A stretch of DNA of 64,000 nucleotides from Streptomyces sp. NBC_00576 (GCF_036345175.1 NZ_CP107780.1:2170001-2234000), one strand, 5' to 3'. Positions 33,587 to 42,604 are shown, counted from the stretch's first letter. Numbers and translations: made by a program. Notes: generated by a model not told the origin, from the letters alone.

Positions 33587-34657
33587 CTAGCGCACCCCGC
33601 CGCGCGGAACCAGCCGCTGCGCCACCAGCTCGTCGCGCACCAACTCGGCGTACACGGTGGCCCCGTGGACGGACGTGTGGGTGTTGTCGCGCTTCTCGTT
33701 GTAGAGGTAGAGCGCCTTGGAGCCCTCGACGCCGAGGGACTCCACCAGCGCCTTCGTCTTCGCCGTGAGGTCGATCAACGGCACACCGCGCTCCGCGGCG
33801 ACCGCGCGGATCACCGCCGGGTGGTCGACGCCGAGGCCGTTGACCAGCAGGGCGGTGCCGTTGTTCAAGGTGCCGTCGGAGTTGAACCAGCGGCGCACGA
33901 TCGGGGTCACCAGTACCGGTTTCCCCCCTCGCTCGCGAATACCCGCGACGAGCGTCTCCAGGTTCGCGCGGTACGTCGGCCCGTCGGTCTGCTTGTCGTT
34001 GTGGGCGAGTTGGACGAGGACCAGGTCGCCGGGGCGGATCAGCGGCTGGACGGTCGGGAAGAGCGCCGAGTTGGCGAGGTAGGTGACCGTACTCTCGCCG
34101 GAATCCGCGTAGTTGGCGACGGACAGGCCCTTGCGGAGGTACTGCGGGAGTTCCTGACCCCAGCCGGTGTACGGGTCGCCGGGCTGGTCGCAGACGGTCG
34201 AGTCGCCGACCAGGAAGATCTGCCGGGTGTGGCGGGCGGCTGGGGTCACCCGGATGTCCGCCAGGGCCGGCGCCGAGCCGCCGAGCACCAGGTCGAGGCC
34301 TGGTGTGCCTTCGGGGCCGGTCGGTTCGCCCTCGGGCGTACGGACGTTGACGGTGAAGCTGCGGGCCACGTGCTCGCCGGCGGCCGTGGCGGTCTCCGGG
34401 AGGAGCGCGCGCCTGGTCTCGCCCGTGACGGCCGTACCGGCGGCGGCCTCACCGCCCAGCAGCACCCGTACGTCGTACGTGCCCGGCGCGACGTCGAAGT
34501 GGCAGGCGGTGGCGGTGCAGTTCTCGATACCCAGGGCGCGCGGGCCGTGCGAGGGCCGTTGGTGGGCGGCTGCGGGTACGGCGGCCAGGGTGGTGGCCGT
34601 GCTCAGGGTCACGGCCGCCAGCACGGCTCGGTTGAAACGTCTCATTGTGTTTCCCAC
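33587..34657 (-). CDS. Secreted rhamnogalacturonan acetylesterase (CE12, SGNH type)
   Basis: A 356-residue exported esterase that should remove acetyl groups from rhamnogalacturonan backbones. The GTG at 34657 has GGAGGA five bases upstream; an ATG four codons later is also possible. The Sec-type signal ends at A-A-A-H near residue 32. A beta domain of about 110 residues precedes the SGNH catalytic domain: block I V-G-D-S-T-V (Ser), Gly/Asn in the middle (D-S-G-E-S-T, Q-L-A-H-N-D), and the C-terminal N-T-H-T-S-V-H catalytic Asp-His region. It is divergent from the rhamnogalacturonan lyase gene across 211 bases, which supports the function. Confidence 0.93.
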   Translation of the reverse strand: MGNTMRRFNRAVLAAVTLSTATTLAAVPAAAHQRPSHGPRALGIENCTATACHFDVAPGTYDVRVLLGGEAAAGTAVTGETRRALLPETATAAGEHVARSFTVNVRTPEGEPTGPEGTPGLDLVLGGSAPALADIRVTPAARHTRQIFLVGDSTVCDQPGDPYTGWGQELPQYLRKGLSVANYADSGESTVTYLANSALFPTVQPLIRPGDLVLVQLAHNDKQTDGPTYRANLETLVAGIRERGGKPVLVTPIVRRWFNSDGTLNNGTALLVNGLGVDHPAVIRAVAAERGVPLIDLTAKTKALVESLGVEGSKALYLYNEKRDNTHTSVHGATVYAELVRDELVAQRLVPRGGVR

Positions 34658-34711
34658 AGCAGTCCTCCGACGCTCGACAAGGCCCAGCGGCAGGACCGTA
34701 CATCGTCTGGC

Positions 34712-34783
34712 AAGCGCTTTCTAGAGTCGTGCACGATTTCACACAACTGCCAACTTCCTTACAACGAAAGCCCTTTCGCGAAA
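34712..34783. promoter_or_regulatory. Operators in the divergent CE12/PL4 promoter
   Basis: AAGCGCTT at 34712-34719 is a LacI-type core, also found at 63740-63747. CGAAAG-CC-CTTTCG at 34765-34778 is a perfect inverted repeat that overlaps the ten-base palindrome TTTCGCGAAA at 34774-34783. The 211-base gap separates 34657 and 34869, so both genes could be controlled together. Confidence 0.6.
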
Positions 34784-34868
34784 TCGATTCAACTGTCAGT
34801 CTTCCGAACACCGCGCACCCCCCACGCCCCACACCCCCACACCCCACCTCCGAAGGAGGCACCCCCAC

Positions 34869-36557
34869 ATGTCCGCAGCCAACGACAGACACCCCGGGCA
34901 CTCCGTGACCCACCTCGGCCGCCGTGCGCTCGTCCTCGGCGCCACGGCCGCCGCCGCCGGACTCGCTCTCCCCGGCACCGCGCAGGCGGCGACCTTCGGC
35001 TACACCGACGACGGCACGAACTACGTCATCGACACCGGCGCCAACCTCGTCTTCAAGGTCCGCAAGTCCAACGGCGACCTGTCCTCGCTGGTCTACCGGG
35101 GCACGGAGTACCAGGGCTACGGCGGCATGAACTCGCACATCGAGTCCGGCCTCGGCTCCTCCACGGTGACGATCCAGCAGTCCGGTTCGACGATCCTGGT
35201 CAGCGTCACCTACGGCACGCTCAAGCACTACTACGCGGCCCGCAGCGGCGAGAACAACGTCTACGTGTGGACCAACAAGGCCGACACGTCGGTCTCGGCG
35301 ACCCGCTTCATCCTGCGCGTCAAGGCGGGCCTGTTCCTCAACGACGAGCCTGACTCGTACACGTACACGAACAGCACCATCGAGGCCTCGGACGTCTTCG
35401 CGAAGTCCGACGGCCAGACCCGCTCGAAGCACTACTCGAGGCTGCGGGTCATGGACTACAACTACGTCGGCTGGAAGACCGGCAGCGTCGGCCTGTACGT
35501 GGTGCGAAGCAACCACGAGAAGGCCTCCGGCGGCCCGTTCTACCGCTCCCTCCTGCGCCACCAGAGCGCGGACGGCGGCGGTCTGTACGAGATCCTGTAC
35601 TACGGCCAGAACCAGACCGAGGACCAGCGCTTCGGCCTCCAGGGCCCGTACGTCATCGCGTTCACGGACGGCGGAGCGCCCTCGTCGTCCCTGTACGCGG
35701 GCACGCTCACCACCTCGTGGGCTGACTCGCTCGGCATCTCCGGTTACGTCGGCGCGGGCGGCCGGGGCCGGGTCGCGGGCGTCGGGATCACCGGGCGCAA
35801 CACGGCGTACGCGTACACGGTCGGGATCGCCAACTCAGCGGCCCAGTACTGGGGTTCGGCCCGTGCCTCCGACGGTTACTTCTCCATCGCGGGAGTCCTG
35901 CCGGGGACGTACACGCTCACCGTGTTCAAGGGTGAACTCGCCGTCTACACCACCTCGGTGTCGGTGTCGGCCGGTGGCACGACCACGCTCAACTCGATCG
36001 CGATCCCGTCCTCGAACGACCCGAGCAACGCGAGCGCGATCTGGCGGATCAACGACTGGAACGGCACCCCGAGCGGCTTCAAGAACGCCGACCTGATGAC
36101 GTACGCGCATCCGTCGGACGTCCGGGCCGCCGCCTGGACCGGCAACGTGGTGGTCGGCAGCGGCACCGAGACGTCGGGGTTCCCCTGCTACATCTGGAAG
36201 GACGTCAACAGCGGTCTGCTGGTGTACTTCAAGCTGACCGCGGCCCAGGCCGCCGCCGCGCACACCCTGCGCATCGGCGTGACGACGGCCTACGCCAACG
36301 GCCGCCCGCAGGTCGTCGTCAACGACACCTGGACGTCGGCCATCCCGTCCCCGCCCACCCAGCCGAACACCCGGTCCCTGACCAACGGGTCCTACCGGGG
36401 GAACAACAACACGTTCACCTACAGCGTGCCGGCGAGCGCCTGGCTCACGGACACCAGTCAGTACAACGTGCTGAAGATCAACGTGGTGAGCGGTTCGGGA
36501 ACGACCAGCTATCTCAGTGCGGGCACCTCGATCGATGCGCTGGACCTGCTGGGCTAG
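34869..36557 (+). CDS. Secreted rhamnogalacturonan lyase (PL4)
   Basis: A 562-residue exported polysaccharide lyase that cleaves the rhamnose-galacturonate backbone by beta-elimination. A Tat-like signal (L-G-R-R-A-L-V-L-G) ends at A-Q-A-A near residue 41. The N-terminal catalytic supersandwich domain (about 42-290) includes the G-L-G-S-S segment and Y-Y-G-Q-N-Q-T-E-D-Q-R-F. A fibronectin-type middle domain (about 290-370, G-Y-F-S-I-A-G-V-L-P-G-T-Y-T-L) and a C-terminal CBM-like sandwich (about 375-562) follow, as in PL4 enzymes. AAGGAGG precedes the ATG. It is divergent to CE12. Confidence 0.93.
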   Translation: MSAANDRHPGHSVTHLGRRALVLGATAAAAGLALPGTAQAATFGYTDDGTNYVIDTGANLVFKVRKSNGDLSSLVYRGTEYQGYGGMNSHIESGLGSSTVTIQQSGSTILVSVTYGTLKHYYAARSGENNVYVWTNKADTSVSATRFILRVKAGLFLNDEPDSYTYTNSTIEASDVFAKSDGQTRSKHYSRLRVMDYNYVGWKTGSVGLYVVRSNHEKASGGPFYRSLLRHQSADGGGLYEILYYGQNQTEDQRFGLQGPYVIAFTDGGAPSSSLYAGTLTTSWADSLGISGYVGAGGRGRVAGVGITGRNTAYAYTVGIANSAAQYWGSARASDGYFSIAGVLPGTYTLTVFKGELAVYTTSVSVSAGGTTTLNSIAIPSSNDPSNASAIWRINDWNGTPSGFKNADLMTYAHPSDVRAAAWTGNVVVGSGTETSGFPCYIWKDVNSGLLVYFKLTAAQAAAAHTLRIGVTTAYANGRPQVVVNDTWTSAIPSPPTQPNTRSLTNGSYRGNNNTFTYSVPASAWLTDTSQYNVLKINVVSGSGTTSYLSAGTSIDALDLLG

Positions 36558-36572
36558 TCGCCTGACAGGACG

Positions 36573-37985
36573 TCACGTTCCGCGCGTCCACTGCTGGTTG
36601 GTTCCTCCGTTGCAGGTGTACGTGAGCAGCGCGGCGCCGTTGGCGGTGGACGCGCCGTTCACGTCGAGGCACTCGCCGGTGGCGCGGGACTTCAGCAGGA
36701 CGTAGCTGCCGGAGGCGGTCACCGACCACTGCTGGTTGGTGGCCGTCGCGCTGCAGTTCTCCTGGGTGACGGTCGTGGCGCCCTCGGCCACGCACAGGGA
36801 GCTGCCCCTGCCCACGAGTTGGTAGTAGCCACCGGTCACGGACTTGAACCAGTACTTCTGGTTGTTGCCGCTGTTGCAGTCGTACTGCTTGATCTGGGCG
36901 CCCGCCCACAGCGACTGGCTGGTGACATCGGCGCACTTGGCGGAGTGCCGGGCGATCAGCGTGTTGTACGTGGCGCTGTTGCCCGTCACCGTACCGGTGG
37001 CGGTGTCGAGGGTGACCTCGGGGGACCAGGACATGGACATCGTGGTGGAGGACGGGAAGCTCAACGGCAGCCAGACATAACGGGAGTCGTTGACGGTCCC
37101 GCCGAAGGCGTTGCCCCAGCGGTCGCCCATGTAGAGGTACGAGGTGCCCGAACTCCCCTGCACGGGAAGGACGTACGCGGCCTGCGAGCCGTACGTCGTC
37201 GAGTCACCGACGTTCGTCATCGCGGTCCACGGGCCGGTGATGCTGGTCGCGGTGGCGTACTGCTGCTGGTTGGGGCTCCAGCCGGTGGCGGCCGACGTCA
37301 CCATGAAGTAGACGCCGCCCCGCTTGAAGAGGGCCGGCGCCTCGCGGTGACCGTTGTGCCAGGGATCCGCGACCAGCGCGGCTATGCCGGTGTAGTCGGC
37401 GGTGAGCCGGTAGATCTGGAGGTCGTAGTTCTCGCGGGCCGCCGAGATCATGTAGCCGGTGCCGTCGGTGTCGACGAACACCGTGATGTCACGGGACATG
37501 TGGGTGTCCAGCGGACGGAAGCTGCCCCGCCAGGTGTAGTTGCCGTCCACCGTGTCCGACACGGCGACCGCGGCGCGGGCCTCGCTGTAGTCGGTGCCGT
37601 TCTCCTTGTGCATCCACATCACGTACTTGCCGGTGGCCGCGGTGTAGATGACCTTCGGCCGCTCGATGTTGGCGGCGGCGAGTTCGGAGGCGCTGGACTG
37701 GGTCAGGACATGGTTGCGGAACTCCCAGTTCTTCAGGTCGGTGGAGCGGTAGGCGTCCACGTACTGGAAGGTGTTGTCCGCGTTGCGGTGCTCGCCGAAC
37801 CAGTAGTAGTAGGACCCGACCTTGATGACTCCGCCGCCGTGCGCGTGCACGGGGTCGCCGTTGGTGGCGGTGAACTGGGTGCCGTTGGTGATGGTCACGG
37901 CCGCTGCCTGGGCGGGCCCGGCGGTGGCGAGGGCACCGGCCAGTGCCAGACACAGGGCGAGGAGAACCGCGTACACACGTCTCAT
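36573..37985 (-). CDS. Secreted GH43 enzyme (subfamily 24-like, exo-beta-1,3-galactanase) with CBM13
   Basis: A 470-residue exported glycosidase. The signal peptide is Sec-type and ends at A-Q-A-A near residue 29. The five-bladed propeller domain (about 30-330) has A-H-G-G-G-V-I-K-V-G-S-Y-Y-Y-W-F-G-E and E-R-P-K-V-I-Y, typical of GH43 exo-beta-1,3-galactanases acting on type II arabinogalactan side chains. The C-terminal beta-trefoil (about 335-470) has three repeats with Q-x-W motifs, a ricin-type CBM13. The ATG at 37985 overlaps the previous GH43 stop by four bases (ATGA), so both are translated together. The assignment to galactanase is a subfamily inference. Confidence 0.85.
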   Translation of the reverse strand: MRRVYAVLLALCLALAGALATAGPAQAAAVTITNGTQFTATNGDPVHAHGGGVIKVGSYYYWFGEHRNADNTFQYVDAYRSTDLKNWEFRNHVLTQSSASELAAANIERPKVIYTAATGKYVMWMHKENGTDYSEARAAVAVSDTVDGNYTWRGSFRPLDTHMSRDITVFVDTDGTGYMISAARENYDLQIYRLTADYTGIAALVADPWHNGHREAPALFKRGGVYFMVTSAATGWSPNQQQYATATSITGPWTAMTNVGDSTTYGSQAAYVLPVQGSSGTSYLYMGDRWGNAFGGTVNDSRYVWLPLSFPSSTTMSMSWSPEVTLDTATGTVTGNSATYNTLIARHSAKCADVTSQSLWAGAQIKQYDCNSGNNQKYWFKSVTGGYYQLVGRGSSLCVAEGATTVTQENCSATATNQQWSVTASGSYVLLKSRATGECLDVNGASTANGAALLTYTCNGGTNQQWTRGT

Positions 37986-39100
37986 GAGCCACTCTCCGTT
38001 GAGTTGACCTGCGTGTCGGCGACGGGGATGCCGAAGTCCGGGGTGCCGTCGATGTTCCAGCCGAGCTTCTGCACTCGGGTGTGCCGATTGGGATCGTTGA
38101 GCGGATCGCCGACGATCTCCTTGTACTGCCGTGCGTGGTAGACGAGGACGTCGGTACGGCCGTCCTCGGCGACGGTGAAGCAGTTGTGGCCGGGGCCGTA
38201 CTGCTTGGTCGTGTCGTTGCTGGTGAAGACGGGCGTCGGCGACTTGGTCCAGTTGGCCGGGTCCATGAGGTCGGCGCGGGCGTCGATGGTCAACAGGCCC
38301 ATGCAGTAGTGGAAGTCGGTGGCGCTCGCCGAGTACGACATGAAGATCCGGCCGTTGCGCTTGATGAACGACGGCCCCTCGTTGACCCGGTAGCCGATGC
38401 GCTCCCAGTCGAACTCCGGTGTGGTGAGCCGGATCTGAGGTCCCGTCAGAGTCACCGGGTCGGCCATCTTCGACAGCCAGACGGCGGTGTTGTTGTCCAT
38501 GTCGGGCTCGTGCTGCGCCCAGGCGAGGTAGCGGGAACCGCGGTGGGTGAAGGTGGTGGCGTCGAGGGAGAAGGTCTCCCAGGCGGTCTTCAACTGCCCG
38601 CGCTCGACCCAGGTGCCCTTGAACGGATCGCGGTTGGCGTTCTCCAGCACCCAGATACGGATGTCCCAGATGGCCTCGGCGGGCGCGGAGGCGAAGTAGA
38701 CGTACCACTTGCCGTCGATGTGGTGGATCTCCGGCGCCCAGATGTGCGCGCCCATGGGCCCGGTCTCGTGCTTGCGCCAGATGACGGACTCGTCGGCGGT
38801 GGCGATCCCGCGGATGGTGCGGGATCGGCGCAGGATGATGCGGTCGTACTCGGGGGCGGTGGCCGTGAAGTAGTAGCGGCCGTCGGTGTGGCGGTGGATG
38901 TGGGGGTCGGCGCGGTTGCGGACGAGGGGGTTGACGTACGGGGTGGTGGCGCAGGGGGCGCCCGCCGGGGCTGCGGCGGCGTGCGCGACACCGGGAACGC
39001 TCACCAGGGCGCCTGCGGCCAGGGCGCCCTTCAGGAGCGTCCTGCGGGCAGAGAGGGGGGAGAGGTCGGAGTCTTCGGACAGGTCATCGGCGCGGCTCAT
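37982..39100 (-). CDS. Secreted GH43 arabinofuranosidase-like enzyme
   Basis: A 372-residue exported enzyme. The ATG at 39100 has GAGAGG upstream, and the Tat-like signal (A-R-R-T-L-L-K-G) ends near A-H-A-A. The propeller motifs are N-R-A-D-P-H-I-H-R-H (Asp as base), M-G-A-H-I-W-A-P-E-I (Glu/Asp set) and V-N-E-G-P-S-F-I (Glu as acid). The family contains alpha-L-arabinofuranosidases and xylosidases; the pattern fits exo-1,5-alpha-L-arabinofuranosidases known in Streptomyces. It forms a coupled pair with the galactanase-like enzyme downstream, fitting removal of arabinose before galactan breakdown. It is divergent from the surface-protein gene at 39331. Confidence 0.88.
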   Translation of the reverse strand: MSRADDLSEDSDLSPLSARRTLLKGALAAGALVSVPGVAHAAAAPAGAPCATTPYVNPLVRNRADPHIHRHTDGRYYFTATAPEYDRIILRRSRTIRGIATADESVIWRKHETGPMGAHIWAPEIHHIDGKWYVYFASAPAEAIWDIRIWVLENANRDPFKGTWVERGQLKTAWETFSLDATTFTHRGSRYLAWAQHEPDMDNNTAVWLSKMADPVTLTGPQIRLTTPEFDWERIGYRVNEGPSFIKRNGRIFMSYSASATDFHYCMGLLTIDARADLMDPANWTKSPTPVFTSNDTTKQYGPGHNCFTVAEDGRTDVLVYHARQYKEIVGDPLNDPNRHTRVQKLGWNIDGTPDFGIPVADTQVNSTESGS

Positions 39101-39138
39101 GCGGACTGCCTCTCGGGGGTGGGGCGCGAGATTGGTGG

Positions 39139-39163
39139 CGTGTGTGCGTGTGTATGTGTGTGC
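39139..39163. repeat. Alternating purine-pyrimidine GT tract in the GH43 5' region
   Basis: A 25-base stretch of strict C/T-G/A alternation, mainly GT, followed by TTTTGTGGGGGG. It lies between the palindrome at 39188 and the GH43 start at 39100 and could adopt left-handed DNA; it is also a site where slippage would change the leader length. Confidence 0.7.
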
Positions 39164-39187
39164 TTTTGTGGGGGGTGACACGAGAAA

Positions 39188-39205
39188 TGTTCGTAATTAC
39201 GAACA
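39188..39205. promoter_or_regulatory. 18-base perfect palindrome in the GH43/surface-protein divergent promoter
   Basis: TGTTCGTAATTACGAACA is a perfect palindrome, 83 bases from the GH43 start and 126 from the surface-protein start. Its AT-rich core is striking in this GC-rich sequence. It is probably a repressor operator; I do not recognise the regulator. The layout resembles dimeric GntR or AraR-type sites. Confidence 0.7.
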
Positions 39206-39330
39206 AGATCTGTCATTCCGAACGCCGAAAAGGTAAGCGTGTGTTACGGGAAGGTCAACGGGTCGGAGGGGACGAAAACCACTGAGCAACTTTCTGTTAT
39301 TACCGGGAAGTCCGGTCCGTCTCCTGTCAC

Positions 39331-41508
39331 GTGCACAGCCACTCCCCCCTCACCAGCCCCGCCCCCAGGGCCGCCCACCGGACAGTGACGGCTGCCGCGG
39401 CCCTCGCGACGGCCGCTCTGCTGCTCGGCGCCCCGCCCGCCTCGGCGGCCGGCCCCCGCGACGCCACCGCCGACGTACTCGCCGGCCGGGACGTCACCCT
39501 CACCGGCGACACGGTGGTGCGGGTGCCCGCCGGGACGACGACGTACAACGGTGTCTTCCGCGGCGAGGGCACCCTCACCGTGCGCGGCACGGGCACCCTG
39601 ATCCTGACGAGGGACAGCGACTTCACGCTGCCCAGGTCCCGGCAGGGGCAGAAGGTGAGCATCCCGGGCGGCAACCATCCGTACGTCACGGTGACGAACC
39701 CCGACCCGCCGGCGGTGACGGTGGAACGGGGAGCCACCCTCCAGTACGGCAACGGCGGTACGACGGGCCTGATCGGCCACTTCCCGTACAACACCCCGGC
39801 GTTCCGCCTGAACCAGGACAACATCCGGGTCGAGGGCACCCTGCGCCTGTCCCTGAAGAGCGCGTACAACCTGGGCACGATCAGCGGCGCCGGACTCGTG
39901 ACCCAACCCCGTTTCCTCTGGGGCACCTGGGACCTCTCGGGCATCCACGCCTTCTCCGGGGTGATCGACAACGGCACCCAGGTCAACGCGGGACGACCGG
40001 AGTTCGCGACGTCCCTCCCCCGGGTGCGCAAGGTCCTCAACCAGGGCACCTGGACGGTCGACACCCCGCTCGGCCAGACGGTCAGCATGGGCATGGACTT
40101 CTACCAGCGCGAGTACGGCAGCGACATCAACGTCCAGTCCCGCCCGGGCTCGAAGGTGGTCCTGACCGGCCAGTACAGCTGGTCGAACCAGGGCGGCGAC
40201 ACCAATCCGTCGCTCAGCGACCCCGCCCTCAACTGGACGCCCGCCCGCAAGAACGTCAACAAGCGCGGCACCAACATCAAGGGCGCGAACGTCCAGTGGG
40301 GCGACGGCACGACGAACAAGATCTTCATGCCGGGCACGGCCGAGACGGTGTACATCAACCTCCTTGCGGCGAGGTCCCGTTCACTGCTCACGTTCGACTA
40401 CAACGGCCCGGTGACGCTGGGCGCCCCCATCGGCGGCGGCCGATTCCACGACACGCTGTCCGCGCCCGGCGCCGGGGACATCGTCATCAAGGGGACCCGC
40501 GGCAACGACGTCACGTTCGCGGCGGTGCAGTACTACGACGGGTCGACGACGGTCGAGAAGGGCGCGGTACTGCGGCTGGGGAGCGGGAAGGCGGGCGGCG
40601 ACGGCGGTCTGTACACGAAGGGGTCGCTCTACAGAGTCGTGAACAACGGCTCGCTGGTGGTGCGGAACACGAGCAGGGCGCTGACGCTGTCGCGGGTCAG
40701 CGGCAGCGGGTCGTTCACACAGTCGGGCGCGGCCACGACGACGCTGACGGGCAGTGGAGTGACGTACACCGGCAAAACGACGGTCACGAAGGGGACGCTG
40801 GCGCTGACGGGCGGGGCAACTCTCGCACGCAGCAAGGTGATCGGGCTGACCACGGCGGGCGCGCGGCTGGACGTGGGCTCGGCGGGGCTGCGGGTGAGGA
40901 ACACGCTCACCGGCTCGGGGACGGTGAAGGGTTCGGTGACGAACGAGGGCCTGGTGGCAGGCGGGTTGACGGTCACGGGAGGCTACACGCAGGGCGCGAC
41001 GGGTGAACTGGTGCTGCGGGGGCGGCCGTTGAAGGTTGGCGGGGCGGTGCGGCTGGCGGGGGCGGTGGATCTGTCGGCGGCGGGTGCGGCCTCGAACCCC
41101 GCCCGCACGATCACGGTGCTGAACCACACGGGGCGGGCGAAGACGGTGGGCGCGTTCAGTGGGCTGAAGGAGGGCACCTCGCTGAAGCTCGGCGACAGGA
41201 CCTACCGGATCAGCTACCGGGGCGGCGACGGCAACGACGTGGTCCTGACAGCGGTCACGAAGAGCGCCTCACCGACGGCGGGTGCGGGGGTGCGCTCGGG
41301 GTCTGCGGCGGGGTCCGATTCGGTGGCGGCGGCCGACGCGAGCACCAACTCCGCTCCTGCGGCGGCCGGTACGGGGCTCGGCTGGTGGCCCTACGCGATG
41401 GCGGTCGGGCTCCTGGCGGGGCTGATGGTTCCGGCTGCTCGGAAGGTGCGGGGGCGCAGGAGTGGAAACGGACGGCGGCGGGGCGGACGGCATGCGGCGC
41501 AGGGCTGA
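39331..41508 (+). CDS. Large secreted beta-helical surface protein with C-terminal anchor
   Basis: A 725-residue protein. The GTG start has only weak support. A hydrophobic signal ends at A-S-A-A near residue 40. The middle (about 90-630) consists of Gly/Thr/Val-rich repeats such as G-S-G-S-F-T-Q-S-G and V-N-N-G-S-L-V-V, like the autotransporter beta-strand repeats of right-handed beta helices. The C-terminus has an Ala/Ser-rich linker, a transmembrane helix (about 685-705) and a basic tail (R-R-S-G-N-G-R-R-R-G-G-R), so the protein should be displayed outside and anchored in the membrane. No catalytic motif is visible. Its position beside the divergent GH43 pair suggests polysaccharide binding. 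Confidence 0.75.
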   Translation: MHSHSPLTSPAPRAAHRTVTAAAALATAALLLGAPPASAAGPRDATADVLAGRDVTLTGDTVVRVPAGTTTYNGVFRGEGTLTVRGTGTLILTRDSDFTLPRSRQGQKVSIPGGNHPYVTVTNPDPPAVTVERGATLQYGNGGTTGLIGHFPYNTPAFRLNQDNIRVEGTLRLSLKSAYNLGTISGAGLVTQPRFLWGTWDLSGIHAFSGVIDNGTQVNAGRPEFATSLPRVRKVLNQGTWTVDTPLGQTVSMGMDFYQREYGSDINVQSRPGSKVVLTGQYSWSNQGGDTNPSLSDPALNWTPARKNVNKRGTNIKGANVQWGDGTTNKIFMPGTAETVYINLLAARSRSLLTFDYNGPVTLGAPIGGGRFHDTLSAPGAGDIVIKGTRGNDVTFAAVQYYDGSTTVEKGAVLRLGSGKAGGDGGLYTKGSLYRVVNNGSLVVRNTSRALTLSRVSGSGSFTQSGAATTTLTGSGVTYTGKTTVTKGTLALTGGATLARSKVIGLTTAGARLDVGSAGLRVRNTLTGSGTVKGSVTNEGLVAGGLTVTGGYTQGATGELVLRGRPLKVGGAVRLAGAVDLSAAGAASNPARTITVLNHTGRAKTVGAFSGLKEGTSLKLGDRTYRISYRGGDGNDVVLTAVTKSASPTAGAGVRSGSAAGSDSVAAADASTNSAPAAAGTGLGWWPYAMAVGLLAGLMVPAARKVRGRRSGNGRRRGGRHAAQG

Positions 41509-41572
41509 GCGGGACTGATCCGGGGCGGGCGAAACCTGTCGGCGTCGGCCCCTGCGCCGGATACTGGAGGAC

Positions 41573-41908
41573 ATGGGATTCGCCGTCTTCATGACCTTGC
41601 CGGGGCTCGTCATCCTGCTGACCGCCGCGGCCTTCGCAGATCAGCTGCTGTTGCGGGCCGGGCGGGCGGGATGGCTCCCCTGGCGCAACAGCGGTCGCCA
41701 GGGCCAGATATCGGCGACCGGGTTCGAGCAGCTCCACGCGACCTTCTCGCCCGGGAAGCAGAACGAACTCAAGGAGCGGCAGTCGGCCCTGATCATGCGG
41801 GACGACGAGGAGGACGGGGCGCCGCCGAACAGGACGACCGTGGATCTGGAGGGCGGGGTCGCGGTCGTCCGGATGCCGCTGGCCCCCACCGCTTCCGCCA
41901 CGCCGTAA
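41573..41908 (+). CDS. Small membrane protein (DUF6191-like)
   Basis: A 111-residue protein with a single N-terminal transmembrane helix (M-T-L-P-G-L-V-I-L-L-T-A-A-A), then a polar cytoplasmic tail with G-F-E-Q-L-H-A-T-F-S-P-G-K and M-R-D-D-E-E-D-G-A-P-P. This pattern matches a small Streptomyces protein family of unknown function (DUF6191, from memory). GGAGG is ideally placed before the ATG at 41573. Confidence 0.8.
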   Translation: MGFAVFMTLPGLVILLTAAAFADQLLLRAGRAGWLPWRNSGRQGQISATGFEQLHATFSPGKQNELKERQSALIMRDDEEDGAPPNRTTVDLEGGVAVVRMPLAPTASATP

Positions 41909-42008
41909 TTGCTCGCCCTTGCGTCGGAGCGGCAGTCGCCACTTTCCGTCCGAGGGCCGGGCTGTACTCTCGTGCGACCAGTCGAGCCCGTTTGACCTGG
42001 GGGTCTGT

Positions 42009-42263
42009 ATGGCTGAACAGCCGCTCGAGGCACACTTCACCGAGACCGTGAGCCTTCCCGACGGCCGGAAGGTCCGCGTGAGCGCGTATCCCGACGGCAG
42101 CATCCGCTTCCGCGTCGATGGACTGCCCTACGTCCTGACCGAGGCGTATCTCAGCGGCAACCCGGAGAAGGACCAGGCGATCATGAAGATCTCGCCCGGC
42201 AAGCAGGGGAGCAACGCGGCGTACAACTACGTTGACGAGTTGGCGCAGAAGAACGCCACGTAG
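42009..42263 (+). CDS. Small hypothetical protein
   Basis: An 84-residue soluble protein of unknown function. It has a compact beta-rich N-terminus (V-S-L-P-D-G-R-K-V-R-V-S-A-Y-P-D-G-S-I) and a helical tail. The ATG at 42009 has no strong ribosome binding site (GGGGG ten bases upstream), but the codon use is normal for the window. I believe similar proteins are common in actinomycetes. Confidence 0.65.
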   Translation: MAEQPLEAHFTETVSLPDGRKVRVSAYPDGSIRFRVDGLPYVLTEAYLSGNPEKDQAIMKISPGKQGSNAAYNYVDELAQKNAT

Positions 42264-42418
42264 TCAGCACGAAGGCGCTCCCTCACGGCAACCCTCACGG
42301 CAGGAGGAGGGCTGGCTGAACGTGCTCAATCGTCGTGCGTGTCAGCTATCTCCTGTCCCTGCGCGGACGTGCCCGTCCAACAGCACGGTTGACGGAGGAC
42401 TCTGCGATCCTTCTCCTC

Positions 42419-42604
42419 ATGAGCACGCCACCAGACGGGTTGCCCGTCTACCGAGTTCTGACCGGTCCGGACGACGCCGCGTTCTGCCGGCGAGTGAGCG
42501 AAGCGCTGGGGCTTGGCTACGAACTGCACGAAGGCCCCGCCGTCACCTTCAACGGTGAGAACGTCATCGTCGTCCAGGCGCTGGTCTGGCCGACACTGCC
42601 GTAG
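42419..42604 (+). CDS. DUF1737 domain protein
   Basis: A 61-residue protein. The pattern Y-R-V-L-T-G-P-D-D-A-A-F-C, then G-Y-E-L-H-E-G-P-A-V-T-F-N-G and the final V-Q-A-L-V-W-P, fits the DUF1737 family of very small conserved proteins of unknown function. I start at the ATG at 42419; the longer open frame from 42335 adds an Arg/Leu-rich segment without homology logic. Confidence 0.75.
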   Translation: MSTPPDGLPVYRVLTGPDDAAFCRRVSEALGLGYELHEGPAVTFNGENVIVVQALVWPTLP

